The notes under the pieces: generated by a model
Told to the model about the DNA's origin: nothing
Databases searched by the model: none
Seen by the model: only the letters and a program-made list of their open reading frames with translations
Shown here: positions 1 through 5,882 of the stretch, piece by piece
Numbering within the stretch: position 1 is the stretch's first letter
How the letters are laid out: each line of letters starts with the position of its first letter
NCBI GenBank assembly: GCA_003557605.1
Contig: PWNW01000102.1
Span: forward strand, 1 to 5,960
Length of the DNA: 5,960 nt
Direction of reading: 5' to 3'
From: Spirochaetaceae bacterium
Lineage (GTDB): Bacteria > Spirochaetota > Spirochaetia > PWKH01
Position numbers and translations under genes: made by a program

Positions 1-153
1 ATGGAGCGAACCTTACAACAGGTAGTGGCAGACTGTCATGAAGGAAAATTGGTTGGGCATATATCTCGTGATTCGACAGCTATCTGTGCTCGTGAGACTC
101 CGGTAAATAAGAAGAAAGATGGCGAAGTTTCAGCCCTTCATGCATGGACTTAG
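1..153 (+). pseudogene. Transposase remnant (DDE type), truncated fragment
   Basis: Frame 1 is open from the window edge to a TAG at 151-153 and encodes 50 residues. Residues 19-32 read GHISRDSTAICARE, followed by a lysine-rich NKKKD. This block is characteristic of IS4/IS1182-like DDE transposases, where the Asp of RDSTAI is the first catalytic residue and a basic linker follows. In full-length proteins this block lies well inside the protein, so the ATG at position 1 is probably an internal methionine and the gene extends upstream of the window. After KKKD (about position 120) the reading no longer looks like a transposase and soon stops. The second and third catalytic acidic residues are not seen in any frame downstream. 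I infer a dead insertion-sequence remnant with a deletion or rearrangement junction near position 120. The family is recalled from the motif only; the exact IS group is uncertain. Confidence 0.6.
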
Positions 154-642
154 GTACATCCAGTATCAATATGCTGCCTTGTATAGATTCCCTCCATGTG
201 AGATCAAGTTCATCAATCCACCAAGTGCTGAAAGGATCAGTTTCCTGAAGGAATTCTCTAAACCCCATAGGCCCGAGATGAAGATATGTTACTCTGCATT
301 CGGGCATGGTGCAGCTGTAATTTGACAATGTGATTTCAAGCAGCGATCCTGCTGACAGTACAGGAAATCATGTGGTATCTACATAGACATACCTCAGAAC
401 TGCTGTTGCCTGAATCTCATCAGGAAGCAGCAGTGATATCGAGAATGCTGAATACTCTTTTTTTTACGGAAGTTTTTTTCAAGATTGACCTCCACCAGCT
501 CTTAGTCCCGTTTTTTCAGCAAAAATCCTCACCAGGCTTGTTTTGTAATATTCATCTCAGAATTGAAAATTCATCATCAAATCACACATTGCATGGGCAT
601 TGATGTGGAAGGTTTACATAGCTGATGCACCTGTAATTTTCG
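154..642. other. Gene-poor region between transposase remnant and promoter
   Basis: No gene is supported in this stretch of nearly 490 bases. Short open frames exist (plus strand 119-325 and 370-603; minus strand 80-328), but none has a convincing ribosome binding site or a protein I recognise. The minus-strand one overlaps the transposase remnant. The stretch contains an imperfect hairpin (400-433) and two T-runs (458-465 and 473-479), and is otherwise unstructured to the eye. It is most simply read as decayed sequence left by mobile-element activity. Confidence 0.5.
400..433. repeat. Imperfect inverted repeat (possible decayed terminator)
   Basis: CTGCTGTTGCCTGA (400-413) can pair with TCAGGAAGCAGCAG (420-433) over 14 positions, with one G-T wobble, one mismatch and a 6-nt loop. 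T8 at 458-465 begins 24 nt after the stem, which is too far for a standard intrinsic terminator. It could be an old terminator of the element upstream or chance pairing. Confidence 0.35.
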
Positions 643-670
643 TTGACGGGACTGAAAAAAGTGCTAAGAT
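643..670 (+). promoter_or_regulatory. Predicted sigma-70 promoter of the AttH/CrtC-like gene
   Basis: The -35 hexamer TTGACG (643-648) and -10 hexamer TAAGAT (665-670) are separated by 16 bp. TGC immediately before the -10 makes it an extended -10 element. Transcription would begin near 677, giving a leader of about 63 nt before the ATG at 740. This placement also argues against an in-frame ATG at 683, which would lie only a few bases from the transcript end and have no ribosome binding site. Confidence 0.55.
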
Positions 671-739
671 AGCAGAGGGTTAATGCTGAGAATGAAATGT
701 GCGCATATTGATTCCCATGAACTAGGGAGGAGAAGAAAC

Positions 740-1804
740 ATGAAGACAAACTTTTCCACAGCGGTAGGCGAAGTAACCCTTCCCTCTGACATGAAGATGT
801 CAGATCTGGTGATGGACCCTGGGAAGTACAGCTATGAAGGAAACTGGGCATTCTGCAGGTTTAACCATCCGCATCTGCTCGGAGGACGGATCGGCTTCAG
901 CAGGGGAGAGGACTCCAGCGAGGACATCGGCTGGGATACGCCGGACTGGAAACCTGCAGGAAGGGATTCCCATTACCGGATAGAAATCCTCAGTCGTGAC
1001 GGCGGGTATCTGTATTCCTATTCCGGAGATGAACAGGATATCACAATACGCAGCGGCGTCTTCAGCCATGCTGTGCATGGAGCAGATCGGGAGCTGCTGT
1101 CGGTAGAGGGGTATCCGGAGATGCACTGGAAGATGGCATCACCAGAGGGCAGCATGGATGTTGATGTCATGATGGAGCCTTTGGTGTTTGTGACCCTCCC
1201 TGACAACATCCAAAAAAACACCACCTTTTCCATGTGGCTTGTCCCCTGCAGGCTCCATGGACAGGTAACCATTGATGGCAAGACAGAAGATGTCCAGGGG
1301 ACGGCCTTTCTGGACCACCCCCGGTTGAAGAAGCAGAACAACAGCCCCAGGGAGTTCGGATGCTATCTCTACACCCCGGTGCTCCTTGACGACGGAACAT
1401 ATTTCTTCTCCTATTACGCCGATTTCATTGACGGTGAGCAGAACAAAGACTACTCCTTCGGGTATCATGTTGATGCAAACCTGAATGTTTCATCCTATCG
1501 GTGTGTGAGCATGAGGAGCCTGCAGTTCACTGGGGAGCATCAGGTGGAACGTGCCGATATGGTGTTCGCCAATGATGATGCAGAGATCCATCTTTCCATA
1601 CGGGAGGAGTATCTCCCGGTCAAGCGGGCATGGGGAAGCAGGGTTGCCTCCATGGATAAACGGAAATATATCGCCTATCCGCAGCTGTTCACCGCTGAAT
1701 ATGCATATCGGGATGCTTCGGGTGAATCCCGTCAGCCAGGCAGGGGGCTGCTGGAATATGTTCAAAGTGACAAACGGCAGTTTTCACCACCAGGCGGATG
1801 CTGA
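740..1804 (+). CDS. AttH/CrtC-like (lipocalin-fold) hypothetical protein
   Basis: This is a 354-residue protein with no signal peptide or membrane segment, so probably cytoplasmic. The start at 740 is chosen because GGGAGGAG (725-732) lies at ideal spacing; the longer in-frame ATG at 683 has no such site. Seen in the sequence: beta-rich composition; a segment at about residues 171-193 (HGQVTIDG, then VQGTAFLDH) ending in Asp192-His193; an aromatic strand-turn-strand run at about 207-232; and GRGLLEY (334-340) near the C-terminus. The order 'G-x-[VI]-T-[IV]-[DN]-G, V-x-G-x-x-x-x-DH, C-terminal G-x-G-x-x-E-Y' resembles the AttH/CrtC lipocalin-like superfamily, which includes carotenoid 1,2-hydratase and various secondary-metabolism or stress proteins. 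The family's tryptophan after the DH pair (DHxW-like) is not evident; Pro-Arg-Leu follows instead. Substrate is unknown. It has its own promoter, is separated by 276 nt from the transporter operon, and may be functionally unrelated to it. The fold assignment is from motif memory and is moderate at best; the coding call itself is strong. Confidence 0.85.
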   Translation: MKTNFSTAVGEVTLPSDMKMSDLVMDPGKYSYEGNWAFCRFNHPHLLGGRIGFSRGEDSSEDIGWDTPDWKPAGRDSHYRIEILSRDGGYLYSYSGDEQDITIRSGVFSHAVHGADRELLSVEGYPEMHWKMASPEGSMDVDVMMEPLVFVTLPDNIQKNTTFSMWLVPCRLHGQVTIDGKTEDVQGTAFLDHPRLKKQNNSPREFGCYLYTPVLLDDGTYFFSYYADFIDGEQNKDYSFGYHVDANLNVSSYRCVSMRSLQFTGEHQVERADMVFANDDAEIHLSIREEYLPVKRAWGSRVASMDKRKYIAYPQLFTAEYAYRDASGESRQPGRGLLEYVQSDKRQFSPPGGC

Positions 1805-1982
1805 GGGTATGATGAATCGTGTTTCATAGGCTTCTCATAAGACCAGCCATACCATTGAAAAAAGATGTAACCCCAACCCTTTACTGTATATGAGACAGAT
1901 CCAATGTAAATAGAAACCGTAAACTCAATATTGCAGTGCTATTGCGTTTTGAGGGAGTGTATAAGAGTCCTGAAAAAAAATA
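1805..1982. other. Intergenic region without recognised gene
   Basis: There is no open frame of note and no convincing intrinsic terminator for the preceding gene. Only weak pairings are visible, such as ATGAA with TTCAT just after 1810, or GGTATG with CATACC across a loop of more than 30 nt. The stretch becomes A/T-rich toward the promoter at 1983. Confidence 0.5.
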
Positions 1983-2011
1983 TTGCATTATGGGACTATG
2001 CATATTATAAT
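1983..2011 (+). promoter_or_regulatory. Predicted promoter of the ABC transporter operon
   Basis: A perfect consensus -10 TATAAT (2006-2011) lies 17 bp downstream of TTGCAT (1983-1988), which matches the -35 consensus in its first three bases. The start site would fall near 2018, inside the ACCGGT repeat element, with a leader of about 62 nt to the binding-protein ATG. A strong -10 with a weak -35 and an overlapping palindrome is typical of a repressible catabolic promoter. Confidence 0.65.
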
Positions 2012-2031
2012 AACCGGTATGTTACCGGTAA
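2012..2031. promoter_or_regulatory. Operator-like element: tandem ACCGGTA with TTACCGGTAA palindrome
   Basis: ACCGGTA occurs twice (2013-2019 and 2024-2030), with centres exactly 11 bp apart, so both copies face the same side of the helix. The second copy sits in a perfect 10-bp palindrome TTACCGGTAA (2022-2031). The element starts 2 bp after the -10 box and covers the expected transcription start. Many LacI-family sugar repressors bind palindromes with a central CG pair, so a LacI-type operator is the leading guess. No regulator gene is in the window. Confidence 0.55.
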
Positions 2032-2080
2032 ATTTTAGTAAGCCGAATAACAATGCAGAAAAGTACAAAAGGAGGAGAAC

Positions 2081-3328
2081 ATGAAAAAAATCTTAATGAT
2101 TTTACTGGTTCTGATGATGTCTGCTGGTCTCTTGACTGCCGCTGGGGCAAGGGGCGCTGCTGATGCAGAGACAGTCACACTCAGCGTGGCTCTTATGTCC
2201 CTTGATATCCCCGAGGAGACTCAAGCATTCCTGGATGCCTTCACCAAAGCCTATCCGCATATCAGGATCGACTATGTAGATGTTGGTGCGAGCATTGAAG
2301 AGTATCTTCAGCCTCGGGCGGCTGCAGGCCTGCTGCCGGATTTTTTCTCAATCAATGCCGGTTCCTTTGCTGCTCAGCTTGCTGACCGCGGCATGATTGC
2401 TGATCTGAGTGATACCGAAACGGCAAGAAAGACCCTGCCCAGCGTAAAGCCGCAGTTCACCTCACCTGGAGGAAAACTGTACGGCATAGCCGGAGGGCTT
2501 GCTTCTTCATTGATATACTACAATGTCGATCTGTTTAATGAACTGAATGTGAAGCCTGCAGAAAACTGGGAAGAATTCCTTGAGTTATGTGAAACTATCA
2601 AGAGAGCAGGTCATACACCTATCATCATTACCCCCGCTGACGGAACAATATCTAATACGGCGTTCAGTCATGGGTTTGCCAACAACGTAGTAAGGAATAA
2701 TCCCGATTACGTGGAAAGAATCTGGGACGGCAGCTTAAATTTCAACACCCCTGAATTTGCAGACGTGTACCGGATGGTGAAGGTTCTCTATGACCGCGGA
2801 TACACCCAGCCGGGAACGTTGAGCACCGAGTATTTGATGGGCAATGCACTTTTCCTGCAGGGGCAGGCAGCCATGCATTTTGCAGGTACCTGGCTTGCCG
2901 GATCTCTCCTTGAGGCAGACTTTACCACCGATGTGTTTATGGCACCTTGGAACAGAAAGGGAGAAATTAAAATCCCCGTAGTAGCAACGGAAACAGGTTG
3001 GGGTGTTGCTGAAGGACCCAACAAAAAAGAAGCCATTATGCTGCTGGACTGGCTGAACGGACCTGGATATACCATGTATCAGAACCCCAGGGCCAATATT
3101 CCCCACCTCATGGAAGTGGAAGGTGAAGTGATACTGAAGCCCCAGATTCAGCGGTTCTTAGATGATTTAGCGGCCTATGAACTTGCTGCAGGGCTCTGGT
3201 TTGAATATCTTCCATCAGAAATTATGCCCCTGACTTACAAGTTCTATCAGGAGATGCTTATTGGCGATATCACACCTGAAGAAATTGCCAGGGAATTTGA
3301 TCTTGCTGTCAAACAGGCAGTGAAATAA
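2081..3328 (+). CDS. ABC transporter extracellular solute-binding protein (CUT1, family 1)
   Basis: This 415-residue protein is the typical length of sugar-binding proteins of carbohydrate (CUT1) importers, which capture the substrate outside the inner membrane and deliver it to the permease pair. Residues 1-22 form a signal peptide: MKK, a hydrophobic core rich in Leu and Met, then LTAAGA. There is no lipobox cysteine, so it appears to be a soluble periplasmic protein cleaved by signal peptidase I, probably around residues 23-27. Family traits seen: a first domain beginning VTLSVAL; FLDAFTKAYPHI (50-61) as in 'F...yP.I'; GKLYGIAGG (131-139); IYYNVDLFNEL (145-155) with NWEEFLELCETIKRAG (162-177); and AMHFAGTWL (264-272). 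GWGVAEGPNKKEAIMLLDWL (306-325) matches the end of the second lobe. The ribosome binding site GGAGGAGA (2071-2078) is strong. It is first in the operon, upstream of both permeases. The ligand cannot be read from sequence. Confidence 0.95.
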   Translation: MKKILMILLVLMMSAGLLTAAGARGAADAETVTLSVALMSLDIPEETQAFLDAFTKAYPHIRIDYVDVGASIEEYLQPRAAAGLLPDFFSINAGSFAAQLADRGMIADLSDTETARKTLPSVKPQFTSPGGKLYGIAGGLASSLIYYNVDLFNELNVKPAENWEEFLELCETIKRAGHTPIIITPADGTISNTAFSHGFANNVVRNNPDYVERIWDGSLNFNTPEFADVYRMVKVLYDRGYTQPGTLSTEYLMGNALFLQGQAAMHFAGTWLAGSLLEADFTTDVFMAPWNRKGEIKIPVVATETGWGVAEGPNKKEAIMLLDWLNGPGYTMYQNPRANIPHLMEVEGEVILKPQIQRFLDDLAAYELAAGLWFEYLPSEIMPLTYKFYQEMLIGDITPEEIAREFDLAVKQAVK

Positions 3329-3347
3329 CTGCCCCGTACCTTTTAGC

Positions 3348-3381
3348 CCGCAGAGAGACACAGTGCTGTGTCTCTCTGCGG
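3348..3381 (+). promoter_or_regulatory. Strong intercistronic hairpin between binding protein and permease genes
   Basis: CCGCAGAGAGACACAG (3348-3363) is perfectly complementary to CTGTGTCTCTCTGCGG (3366-3381). This gives about 15 perfect base pairs with a practical 4-nt loop. The following bases (TATGATATCATA) contain no T-run, so it is not a standard intrinsic terminator. Hairpins in this position in other binding-protein operons block 3' exonucleases or cause partial termination, keeping binding-protein mRNA in excess over permease mRNA. That role is inferred here. Confidence 0.75.
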
Positions 3382-3413
3382 TATGATATCATATTCATCA
3401 TCAAGGAAATACC

Positions 3414-4307
3414 ATGAACAGTAGCAGTTCAAGAGTTAGATTGCTGCAATGTTTTGCCTTCTGCCTGCCTGCAGCAATCATAATATTTATCTTCTTTTTC
3501 GTGCCCATGGTAAGATCGCTGCAATTGAGCTTCACTGATTGGGACGGGATTTCTCTGACGTCTCAGTGGGTAGGATTAGATAACTTCAGAACGGTAATCT
3601 CCCATCGATCATTCAATCAGATTGTCCGCAATACCATATATCTTATGGTAATCTATATTCCTCTTCTCAATGTGTTTGCACTGTTCATCGCAATACAGAT
3701 CTATGAAGTGAAGAACCTGGGCAATCTCTATAAGACAGTCTTTTTTCTTCCCAATATGCTGTCCATGACGGTAGTCGGGTTTATCTGGAAGCTGATCTTT
3801 TCTTTCCATAACGGGATTATCAACAAATTCTTTCGGACAGTGGGGCTGAATGCTCTGGCCAATGACTGGCTGGGTGACCCGTCATTAGTGCTTCCTTCTA
3901 TGACGATGACGATTATCTGGTACGCATTGGGATACTATGTGCTCATCTATTTAAGCGGTCTCTACAACATTCCTGTTGAGCTCTATGAAGCTACCGAAGT
4001 TGAAGGAGCCTCCAGCAGGCAGAAATTCGTGAATGTGACCATCCCAATGCTGGCGCCGGCAATTACTATCAATATCATATTGTCCACCATTGGACTGATC
4101 ACCCTGTTTGACCTTCCCTTTGTGCTCACAGGAGGGGGGCCGGGCTACAATTCACAGACCATTGCCCTTCAGATCTACTATCTCGGGTTTGTCACCCTCC
4201 AGCCGAAACTTGCACTGGCATTGGCCGTCATTCTCGGAATCTTTGCCATACTCATCATCATTGTGCTGATGAAAATCCTCAGAAAACGGGAAGAGAATAT
4301 TTTATGA
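3414..4307 (+). CDS. ABC sugar transporter permease, MalF/UgpA type
   Basis: This 297-residue inner-membrane protein has about six hydrophobic segments, the first at roughly residues 13-33. It forms half of the transmembrane channel of a CUT1 importer. The cytoplasmic EAA loop that contacts the ATPase is clear: ELYEATEVEGASSRQKF (189-205), followed by VTIPML (208-213). After it comes LTGGGPGYNSQT (238-249), a hallmark of the MalF/UgpA-type subunit. The N-terminal SFTDWDG (39-45) and GLDNFRTV (54-61) are also usual for this subunit. The start is supported by AAGGAA (3403-3408) just before the ATG. The gene follows the binding-protein gene after an 85-nt gap that holds the hairpin, and its stop overlaps the next start (ATGA, 4304-4307), implying translational coupling. 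Length and motifs are complete; the substrate is unknown. Confidence 0.95.
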   Translation: MNSSSSRVRLLQCFAFCLPAAIIIFIFFFVPMVRSLQLSFTDWDGISLTSQWVGLDNFRTVISHRSFNQIVRNTIYLMVIYIPLLNVFALFIAIQIYEVKNLGNLYKTVFFLPNMLSMTVVGFIWKLIFSFHNGIINKFFRTVGLNALANDWLGDPSLVLPSMTMTIIWYALGYYVLIYLSGLYNIPVELYEATEVEGASSRQKFVNVTIPMLAPAITINIILSTIGLITLFDLPFVLTGGGPGYNSQTIALQIYYLGFVTLQPKLALALAVILGIFAILIIIVLMKILRKREENIL

Positions 4308-5155
4308 AGATATCTGCACAGAAACAACTGCATAAACTGAAAATACTGCTGGTCAACCACGGAATACTGATACTCTTTGCCTGTCTTTTCCTGATACCAA
4401 TTTGGTATACCATTATCAGTGCATTCAAGCTTGATCGGTTTATCTTCACCCAGCCGCTGAGCATAAACGCCGCATCTTTCACGGTATCAAACATTGTACG
4501 GGCGTTCCGCATCATGAATTATCCGCGGATGTTTTTCAACAGCATGATGATCCTCGGTATCTCATGTCTGATGCTGATCATATTTGGTTCCATGGCAGCT
4601 TACGGAATTGCCATGGCGCGGCACAAGTTTTTTGAACGGATGTACGGGTTTTTCATCATCCTCATCACCCTCCCGTTCCAGCTGGCCATGGTGCCCCTTA
4701 TTTCCATGCTGAAAAACATGAACTTGATTAACACCTTTTTAGGGACCAGCTTGGTGTACGGCGGGTTTTACATGTCCTTTGTAATATTTCTCTACACCGG
4801 TTTCATACGATCCATCCCCTCTGAGCTGGAGGATGCAGCCCGGGTAGACGGATGCGGACTGCTGAAAATGTATATCTATATTTACTTTCCGCTGTTAAAG
4901 ACAATCACCGGAGTTATACTGATTCTACGAGGCGTGGCAATATGGAATGATCTTCTGATACCGTTGATTACCATAACTCGTACGGCAAATGCAACCCTTC
5001 CGCTGAGGCTTATGTCATTTGTCGGCAGCTATTACACCAGCTGGGGTCTGGTATTCGGCGGAACGCTGCTGGTAAGCTTGCCGATACTCTGTATATTTCT
5101 GCTGCTGCAGCGGTTCTTTGTAAAAGGCATCATGTCTGGAGCTATCAAACAATAA
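4304..5155 (+). CDS. ABC sugar transporter permease, MalG/UgpE type
   Basis: This 283-residue polytopic membrane protein is the second channel subunit of the CUT1 importer. The EAA loop reads ELEDAARVDGCGLLKMY (174-190), followed by IYFPLLK (193-199). WNDLLIPL (214-221) corresponds to the usual 'WN-[DE]-[FL]-L-x-P-L' of MalG-type subunits. The C-terminus LQRFFVKGIMSGAIKQ (268-283) is the standard tail of this subunit, which in the maltose system reaches toward the ATPase. The start overlaps the preceding stop by 4 nt, with GGGAAGAG (4288-4295) as the likely ribosome binding site. No ATP-binding subunit follows. In many CUT1 systems a shared MsmK/UgpC-like ATPase encoded elsewhere energises several transporters; this is the likely situation here, unless the ATPase lies beyond the window. 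Confidence 0.95.
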   Translation: MKISAQKQLHKLKILLVNHGILILFACLFLIPIWYTIISAFKLDRFIFTQPLSINAASFTVSNIVRAFRIMNYPRMFFNSMMILGISCLMLIIFGSMAAYGIAMARHKFFERMYGFFIILITLPFQLAMVPLISMLKNMNLINTFLGTSLVYGGFYMSFVIFLYTGFIRSIPSELEDAARVDGCGLLKMYIYIYFPLLKTITGVILILRGVAIWNDLLIPLITITRTANATLPLRLMSFVGSYYTSWGLVFGGTLLVSLPILCIFLLLQRFFVKGIMSGAIKQ

Positions 5156-5171
5156 TACCCTAGGAGTTGTT

Positions 5172-5882
5172 ATGAATATTGCACATATTGCAGCCCATCA
5201 GGATGATGAAGGATTTGCACTCGGCACCATGCTGAAATACCGAAGGGATCCAGGAAATTCCCTGCTTTTTATCTGCATGACCAATGGTGATAAAGGAATG
5301 AGCTTTGACCCCAGTATTCCCCTCCAGGAAGCTGCTGAGATTCGAGACAGAGAAATGCGCAGCGTAGCTGAAGCCCTGCAGGCAGAATATATATGCCTCG
5401 GAGCTGAAGATGAGTTTCTCTTTGATTCGAAGGAGATACGCCTCAAGCTCATTGAGGCCCTCAGGGCTTTTAAGACGGATGTACTATTTACCCATTGGAC
5501 CCAGGACTATAATCTGGATCACAGCATCACCGCAACTATTACTGCACAGGCGGCCATGAATTCAATCATTGCTTCAGTGCAGACTGAAAGTCCCCCATTA
5601 TCTGTGACGCCGAAGATATTTCACATTGACGTTGGGGAAGGGTACGGATTCGAGGGAACTCACTTTGTGGAGCTTGATCAGGAACTGATAGACAAGAAAG
5701 CCCGAATCATTCGCCTGCATGAAAGCCAGATGCAGGTGATGAGAAAAATCGGGCCTGATTTTGCCGACATGCTGGTCCAACGTTCCGCTGATCTCGGACG
5801 TCGAGCAGGTGTCCCTTATGCTGAAGTCTTCAGGCCCTGCCTGCTGGACCGCCGAATTCCTCTTGCGGGTATGCTGCCATGA
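5172..5882 (+). CDS. PIG-L (LmbE-like) family zinc-dependent de-N-acetylase
   Basis: The 236-residue length is normal for bacterial PIG-L/LmbE enzymes, which remove the N-acetyl group from amino sugars or their conjugates (MshB, BshB, GlcNAc-PI de-N-acetylase). No signal peptide is seen, so it should act in the cytoplasm on imported or phosphorylated substrate. The hallmark AHQDDE (8-13) supplies zinc ligands His9 and Asp12 and the general-base candidate Asp11. TNGDKG (37-42) follows the second strand. RDREMRSVAEALQ (58-70) is the conserved helix. HWTQDYNLDHSITA (108-121) supplies the third ligand, His117. LHESQM (182-187) matches the late 'H-x-SQ' motif. All expected catalytic positions are present. 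The gene starts 16 nt after the permease stop with AGGAG (5162-5166), and overlaps the next gene by ATGA, so it belongs to the transport operon. This suggests, by inference, an N-acetylated sugar or glycoside substrate. Confidence 0.92.
   Translation: MNIAHIAAHQDDEGFALGTMLKYRRDPGNSLLFICMTNGDKGMSFDPSIPLQEAAEIRDREMRSVAEALQAEYICLGAEDEFLFDSKEIRLKLIEALRAFKTDVLFTHWTQDYNLDHSITATITAQAAMNSIIASVQTESPPLSVTPKIFHIDVGEGYGFEGTHFVELDQELIDKKARIIRLHESQMQVMRKIGPDFADMLVQRSADLGRRAGVPYAEVFRPCLLDRRIPLAGMLP

Noticed and set aside
80..328. Minus-strand open frame of 82 residues with a protein-like composition (segments such as DPFSTWWIDELDLTW)
   Set aside because: It overlaps the transposase remnant on the other strand, has no recognised family and no clear ribosome binding site. 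It may be a fragment of a decayed gene but cannot be supported.
458..479. Terminator formed by the 400-433 hairpin and the T-runs
   Set aside because: The T8 run starts 24 nt after the stem, and the nearer pairing (GAG 441-443 with CTC 455-457) is too weak.
370..603. Plus-strand open frame of 77 residues
   Set aside because: No ribosome binding site, low-complexity phenylalanine-rich stretch created by the T-runs, and no family resemblance.
683..739. Longer N-terminus of the AttH/CrtC-like protein from an ATG at 683
   Set aside because: It begins about 6 nt after the predicted transcript start and has no ribosome binding site, whereas the ATG at 740 has an excellent one.
1551..1829. Alternative plus-strand frame overlapping the end of the AttH/CrtC-like gene, considered as a frameshifted C-terminus
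   Set aside because: The main frame carries the family-like GRGLLEY ending and stops naturally soon after; the alternative frame reads as out-of-frame coding sequence.
2735..3106. Long minus-strand open frame inside the binding-protein gene
   Set aside because: It is antisense to a strongly supported coding region and has no recognisable domain; it is a shadow frame.
3348..3381. Rho-independent terminator ending a monocistronic binding-protein transcript
   Set aside because: No T-run follows on the plus strand and none is present in the reverse orientation; partial termination remains possible but the standard signature is missing.
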